64,000 bases of DNA from Cohnella cholangitidis (lineage in GTDB: Bacteria; Bacillota; Bacilli; Paenibacillales; Paenibacillaceae). Numbering within the stretch: position 1 is the first letter of the stretch; each line of letters begins with the position of its first letter. The DNA lies in contig NZ_CP041969.1 of NCBI RefSeq assembly GCF_014107495.1, positions 5,071,501-5,135,500 on the forward strand, given 5' to 3'. A program made the translations under genes and the position numbers. Below the pieces are notes generated by a model. That model saw only the letters and a list, made by a program, of their open reading frames with translations. It was not told the DNA's origin and searched no databases. Positions 44,985-53,752 of the stretch are shown in pieces.

Positions 44985-46286
44985 ATGAGCGAAAATCATC
45001 GAAAACGCGTGGAAACCCGCTCTAAGGCGGCCTTTGAACGTGCGAAACATGTCATACCCGGAGGGGTTAACAGTCCCGTTCGGGCTTTTAAGTCCGTCGG
45101 TTTGACGCCTCTGGTCATAGAGAAGGGCGAAGGCAGCCGAATTACGGATATAGACGGCCAGACGTATATCGATTACGTCCTCTCATGGGGACCGTTGATC
45201 GCGGGACACGCCCACCCTGAAGTGGTCGAAGCGATTAAACGGACCGCCGAAAAGGGGACAAGCTTCGGAGCGCCTACCGAACTGGAAACGTTGATGGCCG
45301 AGCTCGTGTGCGAGCGGGTTCCTTCCGTCGAGATCGTTAGGATGGTCAATTCCGGGACGGAAGCGACGATGAGCGCGTTAAGATTGGCTCGGGGGTATAC
45401 GAAACGGAGTAAAATATTGAAGTTCGAAGGCTCGTACCATGGCCATGCGGACAGCTTGCTCATCAAAGCGGGCTCAGGCGTTGCGACGTTGGGTTTGCCC
45501 GACAGCCCTGGCGTGCCCGAGAGCGTCGCCTCTCATACGCTAACGGTTCCTTATAATGATCTTGCATCCGTTAAGCTGGCGTTCGAGCGTTACGGAGAGG
45601 AGATCGCGGCGGTTATCGTCGAGCCGATCGCGGGCAACATGGGCGTCGTTCCGCCATTGCCGGGATTTCTATCCGGCTTGCGGGAACTGACGGCCAGCTA
45701 CGGAAGTCTCCTCATTTTCGACGAAGTCATGACCGGTTTCCGCGTCCATATGAACTGCGCGCAAGGACTGTACGGGGTTACTCCGGATTTGACCTGCTTG
45801 GGCAAGGTTATCGGGGGAGGCTTGCCGGTCGGAGCATACGGCGGCCGGAGGGAAATCATGGAGCAGATGGCTCCGGTCGGACCGATCTATCAAGCCGGAA
45901 CGTTATCGGGCAATCCGCTGGCGATGGCAGCGGGATATACGACGCTTAAACTAATGACGGAGGAAGCTTACCAGCTTCTGGAGAGATTGTCCGTTCGCCT
46001 GCAGGCGGGGCTTGAACGCAATGCTCGGGAGACGGGCATCCCTATGACCATTAACCGCGTAGGCTCGATGGTTTGTCCGTTCTTCACGGACAAGCATGTC
46101 ATTAACTACGACGTTGCCAAAACCGCGAATTCGGAACGGTTCCGCACCGTGTTCCGCAGGCTGCTGGACAATGGCGTAAACATCGCTCCTTCGCCCTTCG
46201 AAGGTTGGTTCGTTTCTACCGCGCATTCCGAAGACGACATCGATCAGACGATCGCGGCGCACAGGGCGGCGTTGGAAAAAGGATAA
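44985..46286 (+). CDS. hemL: glutamate-1-semialdehyde 2,1-aminomutase
   Basis: The pyridoxal-phosphate enzyme that makes delta-aminolevulinate. The 433-residue protein has PGGVNSPVRAFKSVG near the start, the PLP-lysine segment as DLTCLGKVIGGGLPVGAYGG, MRLVNSGTEATMSALRLARG-like MVNSGTEATMSALRLARG, and the YQAGTLSGNPLAMAAG motif. I start it at the ATG 44985; an in-frame GTG at 44976 is possible. It follows the antisense regulator and must have its own promoter. A large hairpin and tandem array 2 follow. Confidence 0.96.
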   Translation: MSENHRKRVETRSKAAFERAKHVIPGGVNSPVRAFKSVGLTPLVIEKGEGSRITDIDGQTYIDYVLSWGPLIAGHAHPEVVEAIKRTAEKGTSFGAPTELETLMAELVCERVPSVEIVRMVNSGTEATMSALRLARGYTKRSKILKFEGSYHGHADSLLIKAGSGVATLGLPDSPGVPESVASHTLTVPYNDLASVKLAFERYGEEIAAVIVEPIAGNMGVVPPLPGFLSGLRELTASYGSLLIFDEVMTGFRVHMNCAQGLYGVTPDLTCLGKVIGGGLPVGAYGGRREIMEQMAPVGPIYQAGTLSGNPLAMAAGYTTLKLMTEEAYQLLERLSVRLQAGLERNARETGIPMTINRVGSMVCPFFTDKHVINYDVAKTANSERFRTVFRRLLDNGVNIAPSPFEGWFVSTAHSEDDIDQTIAAHRAALEKG

Positions 46287-46296
46287 TTTATTGCCA

Positions 46297-46338
46297 CAAG
46301 CGCACCCCTTGTCATTTTGATGGCAAGGGGTGCGCTTG
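46297..46338. terminator. 15-bp perfect hairpin after hemL
   Basis: CAAGCGCACCCCTTG and its exact reverse complement surround a 12-base loop. The T tract after it is absent (CATCC), so it may act as a weak terminator or as a transcript-stabilising end. Confidence 0.8.
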
Positions 46339-46351
46339 CATCCGCCGAAAA

Positions 46352-46560
46352 AACCCGAGTGAGTCGTGCTAAATCCGCCTAAAGTGTCTCCCCGATCGAA
46401 ATAACCCGAGTGAGTAGTGTTAAATCCGCCTAAAGTACCTCCCCCGATCGAAATAACCCGAGTGAGTCGTGTTAAATCCGCCTAAAGTACCTCCCCCGAT
46501 CGAAATAACCCGATCGAGACGTGTTAAATCCGCCACGAGTACTTCTTCCACCAGCCAAAA
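46352..46560 (+). repeat. tandem array 2: four copies of a 51-52 bp unit
   Basis: Units begin at 46352, 46403, 46455 and 46507, spaced 51, 52 and 52 bp. Each reads AATAACCCGAGTGAGTCGTG followed by TTAAATCCGCCTAAAGTACC and CTCCCCCGATCGAA. The second and third are nearly identical; the first and last differ by several substitutions. Within each unit TAAC pairs with GTTA and CGA with TCG around GTGAG, a weak hairpin. 52 is not a multiple of three and no ORF fits, so it is non-coding. It is part of the 395-bp gap between hemL and spoVID; the rest of the gap (46561-46670) shows nothing clear. Confidence 0.9.
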
Positions 46561-46681
46561 TCCAAGGGGTTGTTTGCTTTTTCAGTCATGCCCGACTAAC
46601 CACGGCATATAGATAATTAGTGAATTGTAAAGGACCCCGGTCTATGCGATCGGGGGCTTATGCCGAAAGGAGGACTTCGTC

Positions 46682-47917
46682 GTGACTGACCAGTTGAACG
46701 GGTTACGATTCGATATTTACGAACGTGTGCATCTGCCAGACGATGTAGCCGCAATTGAAGAGCTGGAAGAAATCGAATTGGTGCCCCATATGCAGGCGCT
46801 GCCTCAAGATGATCAGGTCCTGTTAAGGGGCCATCTGTTGCTGTCCGGAATTTACCGGTCTCAGGACGTCGCCGGCGCGAGCCAGCTGGAGCATTGGATA
46901 CCAGTAGAAATCTCGTTGCCGCTGAATCGGATTCAGAACGTGGAAGAACTTGCCGTGGAGATCGATAATTTCGATGTCGATTTGCTGACGTCGCGTTCGT
47001 TAAACGTTACGGGCGTATTAGCGTTGCGAGGGTTGCAGGTCCAGTCGGCGGAAAGTCCGATATGGAGGGACGACAGCTTTACCGTCGTGCACCAAGCCCG
47101 ATCGGATACCGACGAGATCGAGCTGACCGAGCCGGGAAGGTTTCCGCAAGCAGGGGGCGGGTTAGAAGACGAAAATCCGGGCTCATTCCCGGCAGGCGAT
47201 TATGCACCCGAATATGTCGAGCAGCTCATTGAACAGGAGCGCGAGGAATCGTTGGAGCCGCAGTCCGCGGCGGACCTGAATGAAGTCCAAGACAACGCCA
47301 AGGAAAGCGGTTGGCTGTCCATGTTTCAGCACTCGGAACAATCCAGAGAAGAAGCGGATCTTCCGCAGGAGCAGTCGGCGGAAGCCGTGAACGAAGCGCA
47401 AGCGTCCTCTCCGTGGGGCGATGTGACGAAGGAACGGCTGGAAGAAGCGGAGGTTGTTCCGGAACTTGAATTAACCTTGGCCCAAGAGGCGGTAATCGAA
47501 GCGGAGCCAAAACCGGATTTGAAGGTAGCGCTTGGAGGCAAAGCGCTTGACACCGCCCCGGCACTGCAACAACAGCAACAGCAACCATTCGGGGTCGGGC
47601 TGCTGTCCCAATTAGGCGACAAGGGAGCGAAGAGAGAAGCGGAGCTGCGCATCCAAGAGGCCGCGCAGGCGGAAGAAAAGGCTCAGCTGGCGAGCAATTC
47701 GGCGCAAAGTACCGGCGACGAGCTGGAATGGACCCGGTTATTCTTGAATAACGCTCCCGCGCAATCGTTCCGCAAAGTGAGATTGTGCATCGTTCAACGC
47801 GAGGAAACGCTCGAACTCATCGCGAATAGATACAATGTCCAGCCGCGGGAGCTTCAGCTCTATAACAGATTGCACGAACCTTACTTATCCGAAGGGCAAG
47901 TCCTCTACATTCCGTAA
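46682..47917 (+). CDS. spoVID: stage VI sporulation protein D-like (SpoVID), LysM protein
   Basis: The 411-residue protein has an N-terminal beta-rich domain (GLRFDIYERVHLPDDVA to RSLNVTGVLALRGLQV, about 1-125), a long acidic and glutamine-rich low-complexity middle (including QQQQQQ near 300) and a C-terminal LysM module (VQREETLELIANRYNVQPRE, YLSEGQVLYIP). This is the layout of SpoVID, which guides spore coat encasement with SpoIVA and SafA. Place after hemL supports it, as in Bacillus. The ribosome site AAAGGAGGACTT lies seven bases upstream. The start codon is GTG. Confidence 0.88.
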   Translation: MTDQLNGLRFDIYERVHLPDDVAAIEELEEIELVPHMQALPQDDQVLLRGHLLLSGIYRSQDVAGASQLEHWIPVEISLPLNRIQNVEELAVEIDNFDVDLLTSRSLNVTGVLALRGLQVQSAESPIWRDDSFTVVHQARSDTDEIELTEPGRFPQAGGGLEDENPGSFPAGDYAPEYVEQLIEQEREESLEPQSAADLNEVQDNAKESGWLSMFQHSEQSREEADLPQEQSAEAVNEAQASSPWGDVTKERLEEAEVVPELELTLAQEAVIEAEPKPDLKVALGGKALDTAPALQQQQQQPFGVGLLSQLGDKGAKREAELRIQEAAQAEEKAQLASNSAQSTGDELEWTRLFLNNAPAQSFRKVRLCIVQREETLELIANRYNVQPRELQLYNRLHEPYLSEGQVLYIP

Positions 47918-47925
47918 TAAACAAT

Positions 47926-47967
47926 AAGGCCGATCCTCGATTCCATTCGACGAGGATCGGTCTTTTG
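47926..47967 (+). terminator. rho-independent terminator after spoVID
   Basis: AAGGCCGATCCTCG pairs with CGAGGATCGGTCTT (one G-U pair) with a short loop, followed by TTTT. Confidence 0.9.
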
Positions 47968-48204
47968 GCTTGTCCGCAAACGTGATTGAATTAGGGCACT
48001 TCCTTGTGGGATTTTCGCCCTTCGCCCATGAATCTTTTTGCTAGAATGAAGTCAGAGCTTCTTCCATTCCTCTTGGTTTCATCTCCTCTCTCGCAACAAA
48101 TCCATCGCAACGGTTAAGAATAACGAATCCGGTTTTCCCTATTCAGTGCGTCATTTCGCGAATATCAAGGAGATCTTCTTAATTTAAAGGAGAGTGCTCG
48201 TTCT

Positions 48205-49284
48205 ATGAAACTGCCAATTGGCAAGCCTCCGATCGTCGGATTGTTACGTTGGGCGCATACGCTCGGCATTACTTCGAGCTACAAGGATACGCAACCATGG
48301 TTTTACGGCAACTTCATCCAACTTAGCGGAAACCGACGATTCATTGAAAACGGGGAAGAGTTTTTTTTCGATTTTTACAGGGGCGGACGTTCCGAGTTCG
48401 ATAATAATAACCCCTTCCTGCATTACCGCAAGCTGGGAGTCGAGGTATTCCGAATGCTCGGATTAAAGTCGATGTCCTCCTTTTGCGTAGAGGCGCTTGA
48501 GGAGGGGTATTACCCTGACGTATTCATCGACGAGCAATGGATTCCGCATAGCCACGCTTTCGGCTCCTATCGGTTACCGCATCACCTTCTCATTTACGGA
48601 TATGATTTCGGTAAGCATTTCTATTGCCAAGGCTTCGATAAATTCGGGATTTACGGGGATCACATGGTTTCGTTCGATGATTTGGACCGCGCTTACGGCT
48701 CATTGTCCGAGCTTATCCAAAACGGGCAAGTGGGGGAGCAAGGTACTTACCTGTTCAAGTTCAATGCTAACTATCGTTATCATTTCGATATGCGTTCCGT
48801 TGTCAATCAATTGCAAGATTACTTACGCGCGGATACGGACGAGAACCGGATCAATCGCAATCCGGAGCAAGACGTTCTGGGCGTCGAAGTGTACGACAGC
48901 TTGCTGAAGTATTTCGATTTTGTCAGCAGGGAAGATCCCACTCTAAAGAGAAGGGCGGACATCCGGCAGCTACACATTCTATGGGAGCATAAGAAAACGA
49001 TGGTCGATCGCCTCGACTATATGAAGAGGGAAGGCTATTTAACCGATTCCGACGAGCTCATCGCGGCATATAAAGAGGTAGCTAAGAAGGCGATGTCGAT
49101 GCGGAATCTTTATTTGAGAGACGCGATGGCGCAAACCGACGATTCCCCCTTTCCCGCCGCGCGAGTCCAAAACTTATTCTTGATGGTGGAAGAAAGCCTG
49201 CACGAAATAAGGGGAATGGAGACCGTGATTTTGCATAAGCTGATAGAAGTATTGGGACAAGCTTCAAACCACCATATGTCTTGA
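48205..49284 (+). CDS. hypothetical protein with butirosin BtrH-N/cysteine-peptidase-like pattern
   Basis: The 359-residue protein has aromatic-rich blocks such as YYPDVFIDEQWIPHSHAFGS, LPHHLLIYGYDFGKHFYCQG and FDKFGIYGDHMVSFDDL. By pattern these look like the BtrH N-terminal (peptidase C39-like) proteins found near NRPS and antibiotic clusters, in which a His in a xxHxLxIYGYD stretch is conserved; the match is from memory and is not certain. No signal peptide or membrane segment is seen. AAAGGAGAG lies about 12 bases before the ATG. It stands where Bacillus carries ysxE, but it is not a CotS-type kinase. It has no partner gene from such a cluster here. Confidence 0.55.
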   Translation: MKLPIGKPPIVGLLRWAHTLGITSSYKDTQPWFYGNFIQLSGNRRFIENGEEFFFDFYRGGRSEFDNNNPFLHYRKLGVEVFRMLGLKSMSSFCVEALEEGYYPDVFIDEQWIPHSHAFGSYRLPHHLLIYGYDFGKHFYCQGFDKFGIYGDHMVSFDDLDRAYGSLSELIQNGQVGEQGTYLFKFNANYRYHFDMRSVVNQLQDYLRADTDENRINRNPEQDVLGVEVYDSLLKYFDFVSREDPTLKRRADIRQLHILWEHKKTMVDRLDYMKREGYLTDSDELIAAYKEVAKKAMSMRNLYLRDAMAQTDDSPFPAARVQNLFLMVEESLHEIRGMETVILHKLIEVLGQASNHHMS

Positions 49285-49297
49285 GATTCCATCCGTA

Positions 49298-49326
49298 TTG
49301 ACTCTCCCACGGACGGCGGGTAGAAT
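49298..49326 (+). promoter_or_regulatory. sigma-A promoter of the valS T-box transcript
   Basis: TTGACT and TAGAAT are separated by exactly 17 bases, placing transcription start near 49333, just before the T-box. Confidence 0.75.
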
Positions 49327-49332
49327 AGGTAA

Positions 49333-49620
49333 GAAAGACACGGATAGGGAAGAGCAGGCAGTTTAACCCTTCAGAGAGCGGAACCGCCGGTAAATACGGC
49401 GCTGCGAGGTTCCGCAGGACAACACGCTGCTGCAAGTCGCCCTGGAGTTTCCTGCTTGAATAATCGTCCGTTTCGGGACGATCCTGTAGAGCTGGACGGT
49501 AGCAACCGTTATCTTGCAACGAGTGCCGTTACGGGTAATGATGCCGAACGGAACGAAGGTGGTACCACGGAAGTTTACCTTTCGTCCTTTGCGACGGGAG
49601 GTTTTTGTGTTTTTTTAAGC
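49333..49620 (+). promoter_or_regulatory. T-box riboswitch upstream of valS
   Basis: The leader has the stem I part (AGCAGG near 49354 with CCTGCT near 49451; AGAGAG bulge region near 49372) and the T-box consensus AACGAAGGTGGTACCACGG at 49552-49570, followed by the terminator pair CCTTTCGTC and GACGGGAGG and a T-run to 49617. Uncharged tRNA-Val should pair with its anticodon to a valine codon in stem I and with its CCA end to the TGGTACC bulge, switching to the antiterminator. Candidate specifier codons are GTC near 49436 and GTT near 49446; I cannot decide between them. Confidence 0.88.
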
Positions 49621-49682
49621 ATCTTTACGAGGAATATTTCTCGGTAAAGCCGAATTGACGTCTTATGGAGGTAGTGTCACTC

Positions 49683-52349
49683 ATGTCCGAATCCCAAGAA
49701 CGCCTTAACGTCGAAATGCCGACGACCTATGATCCTACAAGCGCTGAACGCAAATGGTACGATCATTGGCTGAGCAATGGTTATTTTCAAGCCGGACGTC
49801 GTCCGGACGCTCCTAAATACACCATCGTGATCCCTCCCCCGAACGTAACCGGTATGCTGCACATCGGCCATGCCTTGGATTTTACGCTGCAAGATATCCT
49901 CATTCGCTTTAAGCGGATGCAGGGCTTCGATGCGTTATGGCTGCCGGGCACCGATCACGCGGGTATCGCCACGCAGACCAAAGTGGAGCAGAAGCTTCGC
50001 GAAGAAGGAAAGAGCCGCTACGATCTAGGGCGCGAAGCTTTCCTCGACAAGGTATGGGAGTGGAAAGAGCATTATGCGGGGACGATCCGCGACCAGTGGT
50101 CCAAAATGGGACTTAGCCTCGACTATTCGCGCGAGCGCTTCACTTTGGACGAGGGGCTTTCCAAAGCCGTGCGCGAAGTGTTCGTTCGATTGTACGATAA
50201 AGGCCTTATCTACCGCGGCAAAAGAATCATCAACTGGGATCCGGCGGCTCGTACCGCGCTCTCGGATATCGAGGTCGAATATAAAGAAGTAAACGGGCAT
50301 TTGTATCACTTGCGTTATCCGCTCGCGGACGGCAGCGGCCATATTACGGTGGCGACCACGAGACCGGAGACGATGCTCGGCGATACGGCGGTTGCCGTTC
50401 ATCCGGAAGACGAGCGTTACAAGCATCTCATCGGGCGCATGATTCTGCTTCCGATCGTAAATCGGGAAATACCGATTATCGGAGACGAATACGTCGAGAA
50501 GGAATTCGGAAGCGGCGCGGTCAAAATTACGCCTGCCCACGATCCTAACGATTTCGAAGTAGGCGCGCGGCACGATCTTCCTCAGATTACGGTCATGGAC
50601 GAAGGCGGACGCATGAACGAGCATGCGGGCCCGTACCAAGGACTGGATCGCGCGGATTGCCGCAAGGCGATCGTGAAAGATATGCAAGAGCAAGGAATCT
50701 GCATCCAAATCGAGGACCATGTCCACCAAGTCGGCCACAGCGAGCGTTCCGGCGCGGTCGTCGAACCTTATTTGTCCACGCAATGGTTCGTGAATATGAA
50801 GCCGCTCGCCGAGAAAGCGATCGAATCGCAGAAATCGGGACAGGGCGTGAACTTCGTTCCGGATCGCTTCGAGAAAATTTATTTGCACTGGATCGAGAAC
50901 GTTCGCGACTGGTGTATTTCCCGCCAGCTCTGGTGGGGCCATCGGATTCCGGCATGGCATCACGAGACGACGGGCGAAATCCACGTCGGCGCGGAAGCTC
51001 CGGAAGGAGCGGACCAGCCGGATTCCCCGTGGAAACAAGACAACGACGTTCTCGATACGTGGTTCAGCTCGGCGCTATGGCCGTTCTCTACATTGGGATG
51101 GCCGGAAGACAGCGACGATTTGAAAAATTATTATCCGACCGGCGTACTCGTAACGGGGTATGACATCATTTACTTCTGGGTTGCCCGAATGATTTTCACC
51201 GCGCTTGAATTCACGGATCGAATTCCGTTCAAGGACGTCCTCATTCACGGACTCGTCCGCGACGCGGAAGGACGCAAAATGTCCAAATCGCTGGGCAACG
51301 GGGTCGATCCGCTGGAAGTGATCGAGAAGTACGGCGCGGACGCGATGCGTTTCATGATCTCCACGGGCAGCACTCCGGGACAGGATTTGCGTTTCCGGTT
51401 CGAGAAGGTCGAGCAAGCGCGTAATTTCGCGAACAAAATATGGAACGCGTCCCGGTTTGCCCTCATGAACCTTGAAGGGTTCACCTACGAACAGATCGAC
51501 CTTAGCGGCGAGTTGTCGACGGCGGATCGTTGGATTCTTCACCGCTTGAACGAAACCGCCCGGGATATTACCCGGTTGATGGAGAGCTACGAGTTCGGGG
51601 AAACAGGCCGGTTGCTCTATAATTTCATCTGGGATGACCTGTGCGATTGGTATATCGAGTTCTCGAAGCTTACGCTGTACGGAGACAATCCGGCGGCTAA
51701 GCGCAGCACTCAATCCGTCCTTGCCTACGTGCTTGATCGCACGTTGCGCTTGTTGCACCCGTTCATGCCGTATCTCTCCGAAGAGATTTGGCAGCATTTG
51801 CCTCATGAGCCGGGCGAGACGATCATGCTGTCCGCATGGCCGGAATATCGCGCCGACTTCGAAGCGGCGAACTCGCTCAAAGAGATGGAACTATTGATGG
51901 AAGCCATCCGCGCCGTTCGCAACGTCCGAGCGGAAGTGAACGTGTCCCCGGGCAAAAAAATCGAGCTGCTGCTGAAACCGACAGGCGAAGCGGAAGAGGG
52001 AATATTCCTCCGCAACGAAATTTACGTTCAACGTTTCTGCAACACGTCGTCTTATACGCTCGATCGCGCATTGACGCCTCCCGACAAAGCGATGACGGCG
52101 ATTATTACCGGAGCGGAGCTTTTCTTCCCGCTTGCGGGGCTCATCGACATCGGACAGGAAATCGCGCGTCTAACCAAGGAAGTAGACAACTTAAACGCGG
52201 AAGTAGAACGCGTGGAGAAGAAGCTGTCCAACGAAGGTTATATCGCCAAGGCGCCGGCTCACGTCGTGGAGCAGGAACGCGCCAAAGGCCAGGATTATAA
52301 GGAAAAACGGGATAAAGTACTGGCCAGAATCGCCGAGCTTCAAGGATGA
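49683..52349 (+). CDS. valS: valyl-tRNA synthetase
   Basis: The 888-residue class I synthetase has the HIGH motif as PPPNVTGMLHIGHALDFT, the editing domain with TTRPETMLGDTAVAVHP, the KMSKS motif as GRKMSKSLGNGVDPLE, and a C-terminal coiled coil (LIDIGQEIARLTKEVDNLNA). GGAGGT lies ten bases before the ATG at 49683; an in-frame ATG at 49665 overlaps the ribosome site. The T-box upstream gives control by uncharged tRNA-Val. Its last four bases overlap an upstream ATG of folC. Confidence 0.97.
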   Translation: MSESQERLNVEMPTTYDPTSAERKWYDHWLSNGYFQAGRRPDAPKYTIVIPPPNVTGMLHIGHALDFTLQDILIRFKRMQGFDALWLPGTDHAGIATQTKVEQKLREEGKSRYDLGREAFLDKVWEWKEHYAGTIRDQWSKMGLSLDYSRERFTLDEGLSKAVREVFVRLYDKGLIYRGKRIINWDPAARTALSDIEVEYKEVNGHLYHLRYPLADGSGHITVATTRPETMLGDTAVAVHPEDERYKHLIGRMILLPIVNREIPIIGDEYVEKEFGSGAVKITPAHDPNDFEVGARHDLPQITVMDEGGRMNEHAGPYQGLDRADCRKAIVKDMQEQGICIQIEDHVHQVGHSERSGAVVEPYLSTQWFVNMKPLAEKAIESQKSGQGVNFVPDRFEKIYLHWIENVRDWCISRQLWWGHRIPAWHHETTGEIHVGAEAPEGADQPDSPWKQDNDVLDTWFSSALWPFSTLGWPEDSDDLKNYYPTGVLVTGYDIIYFWVARMIFTALEFTDRIPFKDVLIHGLVRDAEGRKMSKSLGNGVDPLEVIEKYGADAMRFMISTGSTPGQDLRFRFEKVEQARNFANKIWNASRFALMNLEGFTYEQIDLSGELSTADRWILHRLNETARDITRLMESYEFGETGRLLYNFIWDDLCDWYIEFSKLTLYGDNPAAKRSTQSVLAYVLDRTLRLLHPFMPYLSEEIWQHLPHEPGETIMLSAWPEYRADFEAANSLKEMELLMEAIRAVRNVRAEVNVSPGKKIELLLKPTGEAEEGIFLRNEIYVQRFCNTSSYTLDRALTPPDKAMTAIITGAELFFPLAGLIDIGQEIARLTKEVDNLNAEVERVEKKLSNEGYIAKAPAHVVEQERAKGQDYKEKRDKVLARIAELQG

Positions 52350-52366
52350 CGGAGGAGATGAGCGGC

Positions 52367-53752
52367 ATGAATAAAGACGGCATCTCTCCATCGGAGGCTC
52401 TTCGAAGCGCCGAAGAAGCCATGGCTTGGATTACGGGCCTTACTGCCTTCGGTATCCGGCCGGGCTTGGATAGAATTAAGCAGCTGATGGAAAGCTTCAA
52501 TCACCCCGAGCGGAGATTGAAGTTTATCCATGTGGCCGGGACGAACGGCAAAGGCTCGGTTTGCGCTTATCTTACGAGCGTGCTCAGGCAGAGCGGATAC
52601 GACGTGGGGACCTTCACTTCTCCGTACCTCACTTCCTATTCCAATCGCCTCCAATATAACGGGCAAGATATCGGAGACGAAGATTTGGTACGGTTGGCCA
52701 ATCGGCTAAAACCCGCCGTCGAGGAGATGGCCCGTACCGAGTGGGGATCGCCGACGATGTTCGAGGTGACGACCGCGTTGGCGTTGCTTTATTACGGGAC
52801 CGTCGCTTTTCCGGATTTCGTCGTGTGGGAAACCGGACTAGGCGGCCGATTAGACGTTACGAACATCGTAACTCCTATCGTGAGCGTCATTACGAACGTA
52901 GGCCATGACCATATGGACGTGCTCGGACCGACGTTAGTCGATATTGCAAAGGAAAAAGCCGGGATCATTAAATCCGGCGTTCCTGTCGTGTCCGCGGTTT
53001 CGCAACGCGAAGTCATAGATGTCGTCAGAGAGTCGGCAAAAGCGCGCAAAGCGACCCTGTACTTGCTGGGGGACGAATTCTCTTACGAGAAATCAGCCAT
53101 AGCGGAAAATGAGCAAAAGTTTTCTTTTCAAGGACCGTTCCGTGCTTTACAATCTTTAACGGTGACGATGAACGGAGCGCATCAGATTACGAATGCCGCC
53201 ACCGCGGTGATGGCCTTGGAAGTGCTGCGGCAATATTATGCATTGATCGTGGACGACGAGGACCTTGCCGCCGGGCTTAAGAATACGGCATGGCCGGGTC
53301 GGCTGGAGATGGTGTCCCATGATCCGAGAATTCTAATTGACGGCGCGCACAATCCCGAAGGAATGGAAGCTCTGAGCCACGCTCTTCGGGATATTTACAA
53401 GTTCGATCAATTAAATGTGATGATGGCAATGATGCCAAATAAGAATCATGAGCATTCCCTGCGGCATATACTACCAATGGTGGATACGCTTGTGATTACG
53501 GAACCCGATTTTCATAAAAAAATGAACGCCGCCGACCTGGCCGACGTCGCCGAAAAGCTGCGTTCCGAGCTCGGACGGCCGCGCAATGTCATCGTGGAGC
53601 CGGATTGGCGCCGTGCTCTGGAGCTTCTGAAGGAAGCTTCCGCATCGTCTAAAGCCGAGCAACCTCTAAACGTCATTACGGGCACTCTGTATTTGATTGC
53701 CGACGTTAGATCGTGGGTGCTCCATGGAACGAAATCTGAAAAAGGCTGGTGA
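52367..53752 (+). CDS. folC: folylpolyglutamate synthase/dihydrofolate synthase
   Basis: The 461-residue ligase adds glutamate to folates and to dihydropteroate. It has the P-loop HVAGTNGKGSVCAYL, the FTSPYLTSYSNRLQYNG stretch, ETGLGGRLDVTNIV and DGAHNPEGMEAL, all MurD-type family marks. GGAGGAG lies nine bases before the ATG at 52367; in-frame ATGs at 52346 and 52358 are less likely. It follows valS and overlaps murC by 29 bases. comC, which follows folC in Bacillus, is absent here. Confidence 0.95.
   Translation: MNKDGISPSEALRSAEEAMAWITGLTAFGIRPGLDRIKQLMESFNHPERRLKFIHVAGTNGKGSVCAYLTSVLRQSGYDVGTFTSPYLTSYSNRLQYNGQDIGDEDLVRLANRLKPAVEEMARTEWGSPTMFEVTTALALLYYGTVAFPDFVVWETGLGGRLDVTNIVTPIVSVITNVGHDHMDVLGPTLVDIAKEKAGIIKSGVPVVSAVSQREVIDVVRESAKARKATLYLLGDEFSYEKSAIAENEQKFSFQGPFRALQSLTVTMNGAHQITNAATAVMALEVLRQYYALIVDDEDLAAGLKNTAWPGRLEMVSHDPRILIDGAHNPEGMEALSHALRDIYKFDQLNVMMAMMPNKNHEHSLRHILPMVDTLVITEPDFHKKMNAADLADVAEKLRSELGRPRNVIVEPDWRRALELLKEASASSKAEQPLNVITGTLYLIADVRSWVLHGTKSEKGW

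Noticed and set aside
46352..46560. CRISPR array
   Set aside because: Same reason: 51-52 bp direct repeats without spacers.
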